DNA of 28,531 bases from a virus, in IMG/VR virus record IMGVR_UViG_3300036817_000127, positions 1-28,531 of that record. The stretch is one strand, 5' to 3'. Below the pieces are notes generated by a model. The model was not told the DNA's origin, ran no database searches, and was given only the letters and a program-made list of their open reading frames with translations. The position numbers and the translations under genes are program-made. Below are positions 1-7,251 of this stretch, piece after piece. Position 1 is the first letter of the stretch, and the number at the start of each line of letters is the position of its first letter.

Positions 1-196
1 CCTCGCCCGATCTCTCCCCCCGCCGCCCGATATTGAATTACCCGAATTACCAATTGCCGATACCGAATTGCGGCGCTGAATTGCCCCCCGAATAACCCGA
101 TTACGGCCGCCGACAATTAAGCGCTTTTACGCGCGCGCTATTCGGGTAGTGAATTCGGCGTGACGGTAAACGATCCGTTGACGGCCGGCGGGCGCG
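1..196. repeat. AT-rich non-coding end with AATT/CCGA iteron-like repeats
   Basis: No convincing gene lies here. Between about 27 and 155 the sequence is far more AT-rich than the rest and contains seven AATT tetramers (36, 45, 52, 66, 79, 115, 152), mostly in the contexts CCGAATT, CTGAATT or CAATT. CCGA recurs at 27, 42, 57, 63, 88, 97 and 110. Such clustered short repeats in an AT-rich island of a GC-rich phage fit a replication origin, a packaging (cos/pac) site or a regulatory region. Which one is not determined. A degenerate copy of the dispersed GTAAACG motif sits at 166-172. Confidence 0.5.
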
Positions 197-562
197 GTGG
201 GCGCGGCTAATCCGCTGTGGGGCCGGCGCGGCAACACGCGTGCGTGGGCGCGGCTGCGGGCTCACTTCGAGGCGTGGTTCCCGCTGCCGTGCTGGCGGTG
301 CGGGCTGCTCATCCGGCCGGGGGAACCGTGGGTGCTGGGGCACCTGGAGGACCGCTGGCGCGGGGGAGGGGACGACCGGCTGGCGCCTGAGCACGAGCGC
401 TGCTCGCTGAAGTCGGCGGGCGAGGCGTCGGCGGCGGCGTCGCGGGCGCGGCGGGCGGCGGCGGCGGCGGGCCGGCCGCTTCCGGTGTCGGAGGCGACGC
501 TGCGGTGGCGGAAGGCGCAGGCGCGTCGCGCGTCGCGCCGCGCGCCCTCGCGCGACTGGTGA
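197..562 (+). CDS. HNH endonuclease
   Basis: A 121-residue protein with the zinc-ribbon HNH layout: C32-x2-C35, then GHLED with H49, then H66-x2-C69. The spacing matches small phage HNH nucleases that sit next to the terminase genes and help the terminase cut concatemeric DNA during packaging in several siphoviruses. The tail after residue 75 is Ala/Arg-rich and probably a flexible DNA-contacting extension. The GTG at 197 is the first usable start in the frame; no strong ribosome binding site is seen before it, so the start is uncertain. It is the first gene after the AT-rich end, and terminase follows two genes downstream. A homing-type HNH nuclease is the alternative. Confidence 0.8.
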   Translation: MGAANPLWGRRGNTRAWARLRAHFEAWFPLPCWRCGLLIRPGEPWVLGHLEDRWRGGGDDRLAPEHERCSLKSAGEASAAASRARRAAAAAGRPLPVSEATLRWRKAQARRASRRAPSRDW

Positions 563-582
563 TGGATGGCAGACTAGTCACC

Positions 583-915
583 ATGAGCACGGACGAGAGC
601 ACGGACGATTGGCTGGCCGGCCTCGAAGACGGGAGCGGCGACGCCCGGGACGCGGTCGACCTGCGCGCGATCGGCGAGGCGCTGATCGCGGCCGACGAGG
701 GCCGGCTGCCGGCGGCCGTGGCCGCCGCGCGGGCCGCCGGGCGGAGCTGGACCGAGATAGCGGCGGTGCTGGGCACCAGCCGCGAGGCGGCGCAGGAGCG
801 GTTCGCGGGCGAGTTCACCCGCGAGTTGGCCGAGCAGATCCGCGAGGAATCCGAGCGGACGAAGGATGACCCGTACCCGCCCGGCACGCGGTGGACCCGG
901 CCGAACGCCGGGTGA
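583..915 (+). CDS. Helix-turn-helix protein, possible small-terminase or regulator
   Basis: A 110-residue protein if read from ATG 583; an in-frame ATG at 562 overlaps the HNH stop (TGATG) and would add seven residues. The middle part carries a helix-turn-helix with the signature RSWTEIAAVLGTSREAAQERF, split here as RSWTEIAAVLG / TSREAAQERF. It resembles the short actinobacterial HTH proteins of the form 'G-SW-x-EIA-x-LG-x-SR-x-AA-x-x-RF'. The C-terminus is charged (RELAEQIREESER) and probably helical. By position, between the HNH gene and terminase large subunit, it could be the DNA-recognising small terminase. By sequence, it could equally be a transcription regulator. No other small-terminase candidate is visible. 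Confidence 0.65.
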   Translation: MSTDESTDDWLAGLEDGSGDARDAVDLRAIGEALIAADEGRLPAAVAAARAAGRSWTEIAAVLGTSREAAQERFAGEFTRELAEQIREESERTKDDPYPPGTRWTRPNAG

Positions 916-919
916 CCGG

Positions 920-1213
920 CTAGTTCAGGCGGTCGCGCTCGGCGGCGAGGGTTACGACCTCGATGACGGCCTCGGCGCTGGCGAGGATCGCGGACCCGGC
1001 CGGGACGGGCCGCATGTCGGTGCCGGTCGCGACGACCGTCTGCCCGTCGTCGACCGTGACGAGCCACGGGACGCCCTCGCGGTCGGCGGCGGCGGCGCGG
1101 CGGGCGGCGGCCTGCATGGCGTCGAGCATGGCGGGGGAGCGGGCGGGGGCGGCGGTCTCGGCGACGACGGCGGCGTTCAGGTAGAGGCGCACGGTGAACT
1201 CGGGCATGGTCAT
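920..1213 (-). CDS. Hypothetical protein, reverse strand
   Basis: A 97-residue protein, not recognised. It is acidic overall and looks like a compact alpha/beta fold: strand EFTVRLYL near the start, an Ala-rich helix around residues 25-45, then strand-rich PWLVTVDDGQTVVATG and a C-terminal helix ending AAERDRLN. It converges on the HTH gene, with only four bases between the stop codons, and diverges from terminase. The reverse strand reads TACACT about ten bases before the ATG at 1213 and has no clear ribosome binding site, so leaderless translation is possible; ATG 1207 is an alternative start. The dispersed motif at 1252-1263 lies 39 bases upstream. Coding status is inferred from protein-like composition. 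Confidence 0.6.
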   Translation of the reverse strand: MTMPEFTVRLYLNAAVVAETAAPARSPAMLDAMQAAARRAAAADREGVPWLVTVDDGQTVVATGTDMRPVPAGSAILASAEAVIEVVTLAAERDRLN

Positions 1214-1251
1214 GGCGCACGAGTGTAGACCCGCCGGGCCGCTGACCGGGG

Positions 1252-1263
1252 GCGTTTACACGC
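1252..1263 (+). promoter_or_regulatory. Dispersed motif GCGTTTACACGC, copy 1
   Basis: Exact GCGTTTACACGC in the 74-bp divergent gap between the reverse-strand gene (start 1213) and terminase (start 1288). This placement suits an operator acting on one or both genes. Other exact copies are at 5008, 12725 and, inverted, 16625. Confidence 0.65.
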
Positions 1264-1287
1264 TGTCGAGTTACCATCGCTGACAGT

Positions 1288-2724
1288 ATGGGTTCGCGTC
1301 CGACGTGGGGGATCGGCCCGCCGCCGCCCGGGGCTGCGGCGTGGCCCAGGCTGATGACGCGCCGTCACCCGCTCGCCCGGGGCACGTACGGCATCGAATG
1401 CGCGAACTGGGCCGAGGCGCAGCGGATGCACTCCAAGCCCTCGCCGGGTAACAGGTGGTGGCAGCGGCTGGTGCTCGCGCGGGCGCTTGAGCACGACGCG
1501 GCGGGGCGGCTGCTGTGGCCCGTGGTGATCATCAGCGGCCCGCGCCAGGTCGGCAAGAGCTGGCTGGAGCGGATGCTGTGCGCGTGGCGGATCAGGCAGG
1601 CGGCCCGGTTCGGCGGCGAGGAGCAGGCCCTCTTGCACGTCGCTCACAAGCTGATCGCGGCGCAGGAGGTGTGGCGCCCGGCGGCGCGGTGGTCGGCGGG
1701 GCTCGGGGACATGGTGCGGTGGGCGAACGGCGAGCAGATGATCGAGCGCCCGGACGGGTCGCGGTGGCTGCTCCAGGCCGCGAACGACGGGACCGGCGTC
1801 GCGTTCAGCCTTTCCATGGCGCTCATCGACGAGGGGTGGCGGATCGCCCGGTCGGTGTACGAGGAGGCGATCGAGCCGACGCTGGCCGAGGCGGAGTCGC
1901 CGCAGACGTACCTGATCTCCACGGCGGGCACGGCCGCGTCGGACCTCATGGCGACGTACCGCGCGAAGGGCGTCGAGCAGCTCGACAGCCCGCGCGACGT
2001 GCTTTTGATCGAGTGGAGCGCGCCGCCCGGCCCCGAGGTGGACATCGACGACGTGGCGGTGTGGCGGGCGTGCCAGCCGCACTGGGACGCCAAGCGCGAG
2101 GCGTGGATCGCGCGCAAGCGGCAGCAGGCCGGCGAGCGCGCGTTCCGGCAGCAGGCCCTCAACCAGTGGGTGCCGTCGCTGACCCCGCCGGCGCTGCCGC
2201 CGGGGACGTACGGGTCGGTCGTGACGCGGGCGGCGCCGGCGGGGAGCATCGCTTTCGGGGCGGAGGTCGCCGAGGACCACAGCAGGGCCGTGATCGTGGC
2301 GGTGGGCTCGAACGGCGTCGCGGAGGTCATCGAGGAGCGCGAGCAGGCCGGGTGGGTGACGGGGCGGCTCGCGGACCTCGCCGCCGAGCACGGCGTGGCC
2401 GCTGCGGTGGACGGGTCCGGCCCGGCGCGCGGCACCGCCGCCGAGCTCAAGCTCGCCGAGGGGCTGCCGTTCGTGGCGCTGAACGCGGGGGAGATGGCCT
2501 CGGCGTCGGGGCAGGTCTTCGACGCGCTGACCGCCCGCCCGCCCGCTTTGCTGCTGCGCGATCACCCTGCGTGGGAGGCCGCGGTCGACACCGCGCGGCG
2601 CCGCAAGGTGGGCGGGGCGTGGGCGTGGACCCGCGACGAGCTGACGCTGCCGGCGGTCACCGCCGCGTGGTGGGCGCTCGCGCACGCCCCCGAGGCCGCC
2701 GACGAGCCCGAGGTGTTCGCGTGA
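1288..2724 (+). CDS. Terminase large subunit
   Basis: The 478-residue packaging motor that drives DNA into the prohead by ATP hydrolysis and cuts the concatemer. The N-terminal ATPase shows Walker A GPRQVGKS at residues 84-91, Walker B ALIDE at 178-182 with the D-E pair at 181-182, and the coupling motif ISTAG at 210-214. The C-terminal half holds the RNase H-like nuclease, with acidic candidates near D330 (AEDHSR), D375 (AAVDGSG) and D450 (TRDEL). Length is a little short of the usual 500-580, mostly at the N-terminus. The ATG at 1288 has a weak ribosome binding site; an ATG 22 codons in (residue M23) is an alternative. It overlaps the next gene by a GTGA. Confidence 0.92.
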   Translation: MGSRPTWGIGPPPPGAAAWPRLMTRRHPLARGTYGIECANWAEAQRMHSKPSPGNRWWQRLVLARALEHDAAGRLLWPVVIISGPRQVGKSWLERMLCAWRIRQAARFGGEEQALLHVAHKLIAAQEVWRPAARWSAGLGDMVRWANGEQMIERPDGSRWLLQAANDGTGVAFSLSMALIDEGWRIARSVYEEAIEPTLAEAESPQTYLISTAGTAASDLMATYRAKGVEQLDSPRDVLLIEWSAPPGPEVDIDDVAVWRACQPHWDAKREAWIARKRQQAGERAFRQQALNQWVPSLTPPALPPGTYGSVVTRAAPAGSIAFGAEVAEDHSRAVIVAVGSNGVAEVIEEREQAGWVTGRLADLAAEHGVAAAVDGSGPARGTAAELKLAEGLPFVALNAGEMASASGQVFDALTARPPALLLRDHPAWEAAVDTARRRKVGGAWAWTRDELTLPAVTAAWWALAHAPEAADEPEVFA

Positions 2725-2990
2725 GCGCCGAGCCGTTCCGCCTCGACGGCGCCGCGAAGCCCGCCGGGAAGCCGCTGCGGTTCACGTTCGCCGGGGCGGA
2801 CTACGTGCTGCCGGCCATGGCCGCGTGGCCGGTCACCGCGATGTCCGACGCGCTGGCGGGGCGCCTCGCCGAGGCCCTCGGCGGGCTGCTGGGGGAGGAG
2901 GCCGCCGCGCGGCTCACCGACGACGGGCTGACCGTGGGCCACATGCTGGCCCTGTTCGAGCAGGCGGGGGGCGGGGACCGTGCAAGTTGA
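2721..2990 (+). CDS. Small tail-assembly-chaperone-like protein, paralogue of the 9023 gene
   Basis: An 89-residue protein started by a GTG that overlaps the terminase stop (GTGA). By eye it aligns along its length with the tail assembly chaperone encoded at 9023. Both have a core of FT-x-x-GADY followed by a Pro and WPV, then AGRLAEAL versus AGQLDEAL, LLG, and a final DGLTVGHMLALF versus AGLDVGEMTALF. Roughly two residues in five are identical over about 66 positions. Chaperones of this type bind the tape measure protein and are normally encoded only next to it, so a copy between terminase and portal is unexpected. It overlaps the portal start by 11 bases. The function of this copy is unknown. 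Confidence 0.8.
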   Translation: MSAEPFRLDGAAKPAGKPLRFTFAGADYVLPAMAAWPVTAMSDALAGRLAEALGGLLGEEAAARLTDDGLTVGHMLALFEQAGGGDRAS

Positions 2991-4386
2991 GTCGCGGCAG
3001 GCGATCGGCCGGGGGCGCCAGGTGTGGGGGCCGGGCCGGGACGTGGGCGCCCCGTCGGTGCGGGTGCTGACTGCCACCGACGGCCGCGACATGCTCATGA
3101 ACGACCCCGACGGGTGGGAGGTCGACTCCCCGTGGCTGTGGTGGCAGGGGCCGGCCGGGGGCGACGGGACCGGGGGGCCGCTGGGGAACCCGCCGCCGGG
3201 GGCGGGGGCGCCGCTGCGGCTGCCGGCGGCCGTGACGCGGTGCACGAACCTGATCTGCGACACCCTCGCCGGGCTGCCGTGGCAGGTGCGGCGGGACCTG
3301 GTGCGGATGCCGACGCCGGCGTGGATCGAGGACCCGCAGCTCCTGCGGTCCGACGCGCGGATCGACGGCGGCCCGGTGCCCGCGACGCGCCGCTCGTACG
3401 TGGAGTTCCGCTCGTACCTGATGAAGTCGGTGCTGTGGCGGGGCGAGGGCATGATCTACGTGCCGACGCGCAACGAGGACGGGTCGCCGTCGCCGCCGGT
3501 CTACCAGCTGAACCCGGACATGGTCGGCGAGGAGGACGGCCGCTACTTCGTGAAGGGCGCCAACCCGATATCGCCGTACCTCGGCGACTACGCGCCCGGC
3601 GCGGTGGAGCCCGAGTACGAGTTCGGGCCGCGCGAGCTGATCGTCGTGCGGGGGATGCTGGACGACGGGCCGCGCGGCCTCGGGGTGATGGGCGCGCATT
3701 TCTGGGAGCTGGCATTGTCGGGGCTGCTGCCGGAGTTCGCGTGGAACATGCTGCGCCGGGGCGTCCCGAACGGGTACCTGAAGGTCAACGCGCCGAACCT
3801 CAGCAAGGAAAAGGCGCGCGACCTCCAGCGCAACTGGATGGCCGCGCACGGCGGGGTGAGCAAGCGGATCGCGGTGCTGAACGCGACGACGGAGTTCCAC
3901 GCGCTGGCGATGGACGCGAACGCGCTCCAGCTCGCGCAGATGCGCGACTACGCGACCGCCGACGTGTCGATGATCTTCGGGGTGCCGCCCTACATGCTGG
4001 GGCTCGCCGGGCAGGGCTCGCGCGACACCTACGCCAACGTCGAGTCGCGGATGATCGAGTTCGCCGAGTTCACGCTGCTGCCGTGGGCGCGGCGGCTGGA
4101 GGCGACGTTCAGCGCCGAGCTGCCGCGCGGCACCGGCATGAAGGTCAACATGGACGGGCTGCGCCGCGCGGACACCAAGACCCGCTACGAGGCGCACCAG
4201 ATCGCGCTCGGCGGCGGCGGCGGGCCGGCGTTCCTGACCGTCGACGAGGTCCGCGAGATCGAGGACCGCCCGCCGCTGACCGACGAGCAGAAGGCAGAGA
4301 TGGGGCTCGCCGCCGCGCCGGCGACCGCCCCGCCGGCCGTCCCGGAGATACCGGGGCTGCGGGTCGTGGAAGGAGGCCCGGCATGA
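2980..4386 (+). CDS. Portal protein, HK97 family
   Basis: A 468-residue portal that forms the dodecameric ring at one capsid vertex, through which terminase packages DNA. The order is typical: a variable N-terminus, then RLPAAVTRCTNLICDTLAGLPW, given here as RLPAAVTRCTN..AGLPW, at about residues 80-102. The wing and stem region has PNGYLKV and the ATADVSMIFGVPPYMLG stretch near residues 325-345, and is followed by YANVESRMIEF and LLPWARRLE, hallmarks of the PF04860 portal family. The C-terminal tail is Pro/Ala-rich. The GTG at 2980 follows a G-rich ribosome binding stretch and overlaps the previous gene. It ends with an excellent AAGGAGG that serves the protease gene, overlapping by ATGA. Confidence 0.93.
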   Translation: MQVESRQAIGRGRQVWGPGRDVGAPSVRVLTATDGRDMLMNDPDGWEVDSPWLWWQGPAGGDGTGGPLGNPPPGAGAPLRLPAAVTRCTNLICDTLAGLPWQVRRDLVRMPTPAWIEDPQLLRSDARIDGGPVPATRRSYVEFRSYLMKSVLWRGEGMIYVPTRNEDGSPSPPVYQLNPDMVGEEDGRYFVKGANPISPYLGDYAPGAVEPEYEFGPRELIVVRGMLDDGPRGLGVMGAHFWELALSGLLPEFAWNMLRRGVPNGYLKVNAPNLSKEKARDLQRNWMAAHGGVSKRIAVLNATTEFHALAMDANALQLAQMRDYATADVSMIFGVPPYMLGLAGQGSRDTYANVESRMIEFAEFTLLPWARRLEATFSAELPRGTGMKVNMDGLRRADTKTRYEAHQIALGGGGGPAFLTVDEVREIEDRPPLTDEQKAEMGLAAAPATAPPAVPEIPGLRVVEGGPA

Positions 4387-5000
4387 TCGGTAACGGGGAG
4401 ACCGCGCTGGTGGCGGTCGAGGTGCGGTCCGCCGACGAGGCGCGCCGCGAAGCCCTCATGGTGGTCTGCCGGTACGGCGAGACGACCGACCGGCTGCCGC
4501 GCCGCGAGCGGTTCATGCCGGGGGCGTTCACCCGCAGCGTGGGCGAGCGGGGGCTGCGCGTGCCGTTCACGACGGCGCACACCGGGGGGTCCGGCGCGGT
4601 GGACAAGGCGACGATGGTCGCCCGCGCGGCGGCGTGGGAGGCGGGCGACACGGAGCTGCGGGCGCGGCTGAAGTTCTTCGACACCCCCGACGGGTGGGAG
4701 GCGTTCTGCGACGCCCGCGACGGGAAGCTCGACGCCGGGTCGGTGGGGTTCCGGCCGGTCGAGGAGCGGACCGCCGCCGACGGCACCCGCGAGATCACCG
4801 AGGCGATGCTGCACCACGTGGCGCTGCTGAACCGCGCCGAGGTGCTGCCCGCCTACGACGCGCCGACGCTGCTGGAGGTGCGGGCCGCCGCCGACGCGGC
4901 GACCGTGGCCGCGCTCCTGGCGGTCAAGTGGGACCCGGCGCTGGCGGAGCGGTCGGCGATCGCGGAGCTTGCGCGCGGCGCCGTGCCCGGCACACAATAG
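4383..5000 (+). CDS. HK97-type prohead maturation protease
   Basis: A 205-residue serine protease that cleaves the capsid N-terminal scaffold domain during head maturation. The family signature PGAF is at residues 46-49. The catalytic His is H66 in TTAHTGG and the catalytic Ser is S120 in DAGSVGF, the usual spacing for the U35/S78 prohead protease fold. The ATG overlaps the portal stop (ATGA) and sits behind a strong AAGGAGG ribosome binding site, so the start is well supported. The natural partner is the capsid protein at 5208, which carries an N-terminal coiled-coil segment suited to removal. Just after the stop come the dispersed motif (5008) and a 43-bp tandem repeat. Confidence 0.93.
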   Translation: MIGNGETALVAVEVRSADEARREALMVVCRYGETTDRLPRRERFMPGAFTRSVGERGLRVPFTTAHTGGSGAVDKATMVARAAAWEAGDTELRARLKFFDTPDGWEAFCDARDGKLDAGSVGFRPVEERTAADGTREITEAMLHHVALLNRAEVLPAYDAPTLLEVRAAADAATVAALLAVKWDPALAERSAIAELARGAVPGTQ

Positions 5001-5007
5001 GCACGGA

Positions 5008-5019
5008 GCGTTTACACGC
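5008..5019 (+). promoter_or_regulatory. Dispersed motif GCGTTTACACGC, copy 2
   Basis: Exact copy, seven bases after the protease stop and at the head of the 43-bp tandem repeat array that precedes the capsid gene. The 207-bp gap is the longest within the structural operon, which makes a regulatory role likely. Confidence 0.65.
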
Positions 5020-5020
5020 C

Positions 5021-5180
5021 GCGACTGTGCGTGCCCCGCCGGCGGCCGTGACGCCCTTACGCCGGGTCCGTGCGTGCCCCGCCGCCGGCGACAACCTCAT
5101 CAGGCCGCGCCCGTGCGCGCCCCGCCGGCGGCCGTTCCCTTGTATGCGCCGCGCCTGTGCGTGCCCCGCCGGCGGCGCGA
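5021..5180. repeat. Four-copy ~43-bp tandem repeat upstream of the capsid gene
   Basis: Four direct repeats share the core GTGCGTGCCCCGCCGGCGG, starting at 5027, 5070, 5113 and 5157, a period of 43, 43 and 44 bp. Copies 1, 3 and 4 contain the perfect palindrome CCGCCGGCGG; copy 2 has it shifted to GCCGCCGGCG. Sequence between cores is more variable but keeps an upstream CGCCGCG-like stretch. The array fills most of the gap between protease and capsid. It could be protein-binding iterons, tandem promoter elements for high capsid expression, or RNA hairpins affecting translation or processing. No gene is supported here; the translations open through it are repetitive Arg/Pro/Ala. Confidence 0.8.
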
Positions 5181-5207
5181 TCTTCCGATCGCGCCCGGGG
5201 AGGGCAC

Positions 5208-6581
5208 ATGGCTGGATCAGTGAACGTCTACCTGAAGACGAAGATCGAGGAGCGCCAGGCGCAGGCGGCCGTCCTGGAGCAGCTCCAGAGCACCGCCGCC
5301 GGGGCGGCGCGGGACCTCACCGAGGACGAGCGCAAGACCTACGACGGCATCGTGGACCGGCTGAAGTTCCTCGACGCCGAGATCGGCCGGATCACCGCCG
5401 CCGAGTCCGGCGCCGCGAAGTTCGCCGAGGTGTACGGGGCGCACCAGGCCGCCCTCGCCCGCGCGGACGCGGACCGGGCCGCGCGCGAGGAACAGGCCGC
5501 GCGGCGCACCCCGGAGGAGCGCGCGGCGGTCAAGTCGTGGGGCACGCGGTTCACCGAGTCGGAAGAGTTCAAGTCGTACAACAAGCACGGCTCGTCGGGG
5601 TCGTTCACCATCACCGGGGACTTCCTCGGCGTGGAGGAGCGCCAGGCGTTCAGCTTCGGCCAGGGGCAGAACATCATGGCCTCCAACATGGAGGGGCTCG
5701 CGCCGATGGTCTGGGGCGGCCCGACCGAGGCCGCGTTCCGCACGCCGCTGTTCGACGTGATCGGCCGGGTGCCGACCACGATGGGCTCGGTCGAGTACAT
5801 GTACTGGGAGCCCGGCGACGAGGACAACATGGCCGCCGAGGTGCCCGAGGGCGAGATGAAGCCCGAGGCGGCCCTCGCCGGGGAGATCAAGGCCGTGCCG
5901 ATCAGCACCTACGCGTGGTGGAAGGGCATCACGCGCCAGGCGCTGGACGACATCCCGCAGATCCGCACCATCGTCGACTCGTTCCTGCGCCGGGGCGTCA
6001 TCCGCAAGATCAACTACGAGGCCGGCGCGCAGCTGACCACCGACCCGAACATCCCCGGGCTCGACGGGGGCGCGACCGAGCTGCTCGCCGTCATCCGGGC
6101 GGGCATCGCGACCGTCGACACCGCCGGGTTCGGCGTGAACGCGGTGCTGCTCAACCCGATGGACTGGGCCGCGATGGACATGGAGATGCTGCGGCTGACC
6201 GGGGCGGGCATGAACATCCAGAACGCGTTCTGGGGGCTGTCGCCCGTCGCGCTGCCGAACCTGCCGAGCGGCACCGCCTACGTCGGCGACTTCCGCGAGG
6301 CCGTGACGTTCTTCGACCGGCAGCAGACGCAGGTGCTGATCACCGACAGCCACGCCGAGTACTTCCTGCGCAACAAGATGGTCATCCTCGCCGAGGCGCG
6401 CGGCCGGGTGGCCGTCACCAACGCGGCGGCGGTCGTCAAGTGCACGGGCGAGGTGCCGCAGCTCGGCGTCGGGAACCCCGGCAACGGCGGCGGCGACGGC
6501 GGCGAGGGCGGCGAGACGTACGCCGCGCGGCGGCGCCGGGGCGTCCCGGCCCGCACCGTGAACCTCAGCCCGGGGGAGTAG
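5208..6581 (+). CDS. Major capsid protein, HK97 fold with N-terminal delta (scaffold) domain
   Basis: A 457-residue capsid protein. Residues 1 to about 110 are charged and helical (YLKTKIEERQAQAAVLEQLQ onward), typical of the delta domain that acts as internal scaffold and is removed by the protease. The HK97 core follows, with an E-loop region rich in acidic residues (YWEPGDEDNMAAEVPEGE) near 197-214, TRQALDD near 244, and VVLLNP-like NAVLLNPMDW near 315. The C-terminus carries a Gly-rich linker (about 425-440) and a basic tail. The ATG 5208 is chosen over upstream frame extensions because it follows GGGGAGGG and begins the plausible helical domain, while upstream codons run through the tandem repeat. 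Confidence 0.93.
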   Translation: MAGSVNVYLKTKIEERQAQAAVLEQLQSTAAGAARDLTEDERKTYDGIVDRLKFLDAEIGRITAAESGAAKFAEVYGAHQAALARADADRAAREEQAARRTPEERAAVKSWGTRFTESEEFKSYNKHGSSGSFTITGDFLGVEERQAFSFGQGQNIMASNMEGLAPMVWGGPTEAAFRTPLFDVIGRVPTTMGSVEYMYWEPGDEDNMAAEVPEGEMKPEAALAGEIKAVPISTYAWWKGITRQALDDIPQIRTIVDSFLRRGVIRKINYEAGAQLTTDPNIPGLDGGATELLAVIRAGIATVDTAGFGVNAVLLNPMDWAAMDMEMLRLTGAGMNIQNAFWGLSPVALPNLPSGTAYVGDFREAVTFFDRQQTQVLITDSHAEYFLRNKMVILAEARGRVAVTNAAAVVKCTGEVPQLGVGNPGNGGGDGGEGGETYAARRRRGVPARTVNLSPGE

Positions 6582-6584
6582 CGC

Positions 6585-6971
6585 GTGAGCGGCCTCGGCG
6601 GGCGCGACGCGGGCGCGGGGTGCGACCCCGCGCGCCCGCGCGTGCCCGCCGAGGAGCCGACGGTCGACGAGGTCCGCGAGTGGATCGGCGTGCCCCGCGT
6701 GGAGCTGCCCGATCACGTGCTCGCCGACGTCCTGGCGGGCGAGCGGCAGGTGCAGGAGGACTTCTGCGACACCGACCCCTACGACGCCGGGCTGCGGATG
6801 GCGATGTTCCGCCGCTGCGCGCGCGCGGCGGCGGCGCGGGGGCTGCCGCTGGGGACGCTGCCCGTGCAGATGACCGGCTACCCCGACGCGTACGGGGCGA
6901 TGGTCATACCGCGCCTGGACGCGGAGGTCGAGCGGTACGAGGCGGCGCGGCGGGTGATCGCCATTGCCTAG
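6585..6971 (+). CDS. Head-tail connector (adaptor) protein
   Basis: A 128-residue protein in the slot directly after the capsid gene, where HK97 gp6/SPP1 gp15-like adaptors are encoded. It is mostly helical: PTVDEVREWIGVP, then LADVLAGERQVQEDFCD, then LRMAMFRRCARAAAARGLP, ending in an Ala/Arg helix. The helical bundle with DEV-x-x-WIG is characteristic of these connectors, which dock onto the portal ring. The GTG 6585 lies three bases after the capsid stop and behind GGGGGAG, which supports the start. Identification rests on position plus fold-like pattern rather than a unique motif. Confidence 0.75.
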   Translation: MSGLGGRDAGAGCDPARPRVPAEEPTVDEVREWIGVPRVELPDHVLADVLAGERQVQEDFCDTDPYDAGLRMAMFRRCARAAAARGLPLGTLPVQMTGYPDAYGAMVIPRLDAEVERYEAARRVIAIA

Positions 6972-7251
6972 CTCGCGCTTCCAGGTCACCGACGCCAGGG
7001 CGCCCCGGCGGGCGTGCCGCGACGGCATCGCCGACATCGCCCGGGGCGTGATGACGGACGCGCGCGCCGGGACGCCCGTCGCGACCGGGCGGCTGCGGGG
7101 CGCGTGGCGGACCCGCACGAAGGCCGACGGCGACACCGAGGTCTTCAACGAGACCCCGTACGCGCGGTTCGTGGAGTACGGCACCCGCCACATGGCGCCC
7201 CGGGCGATGCTCGGGCGGGCCGTGGCGCGCGCGAGGGGCGCGAGCCTGTGA
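6964..7251 (+). CDS. HK97 gp10-like head-tail joining / tail completion protein
   Basis: A 95-residue protein with the HK97 gp10-like signature: TPVATGRLRGAW near residues 37-48, then VFNETPYARFVEYGTR near 60-75 and MAPRAML near 77-83. The 'TGxLR...N..PYA.FVE.GT' pattern is diagnostic for this neck protein family, which helps close the head-tail interface. The likely start is TTG 6964, overlapping the stop of the connector gene by eight bases. TTG starts are rare and no strong ribosome binding site is seen, so the start is moderately secure. It overlaps the next gene by GTGA. Confidence 0.85.
   Translation: MPSSRFQVTDARAPRRACRDGIADIARGVMTDARAGTPVATGRLRGAWRTRTKADGDTEVFNETPYARFVEYGTRHMAPRAMLGRAVARARGASL

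Noticed and set aside
505-582. N-terminal extension of the HTH protein
   Set aside because: It overlaps the HNH gene and reads Arg/Ala-rich shadow; ATG 583 or 562 gives a normal start.
866-1228. Forward-strand Gly/Asp-rich open frame
   Set aside because: The opposite strand encodes a more protein-like sequence; the forward reading is low-complexity.
2966-2972. GGGGGGC slippery site in the chaperone paralogue
   Set aside because: In register, but the -1 frame beyond it is not protein-like and G runs are common here.
5021-5180. CRISPR array
   Set aside because: The repeats are degenerate, intervals are themselves similar, there are no unique spacers and no cas operon; the Cas4-like nuclease at 25007 belongs to a phage recombination operon.
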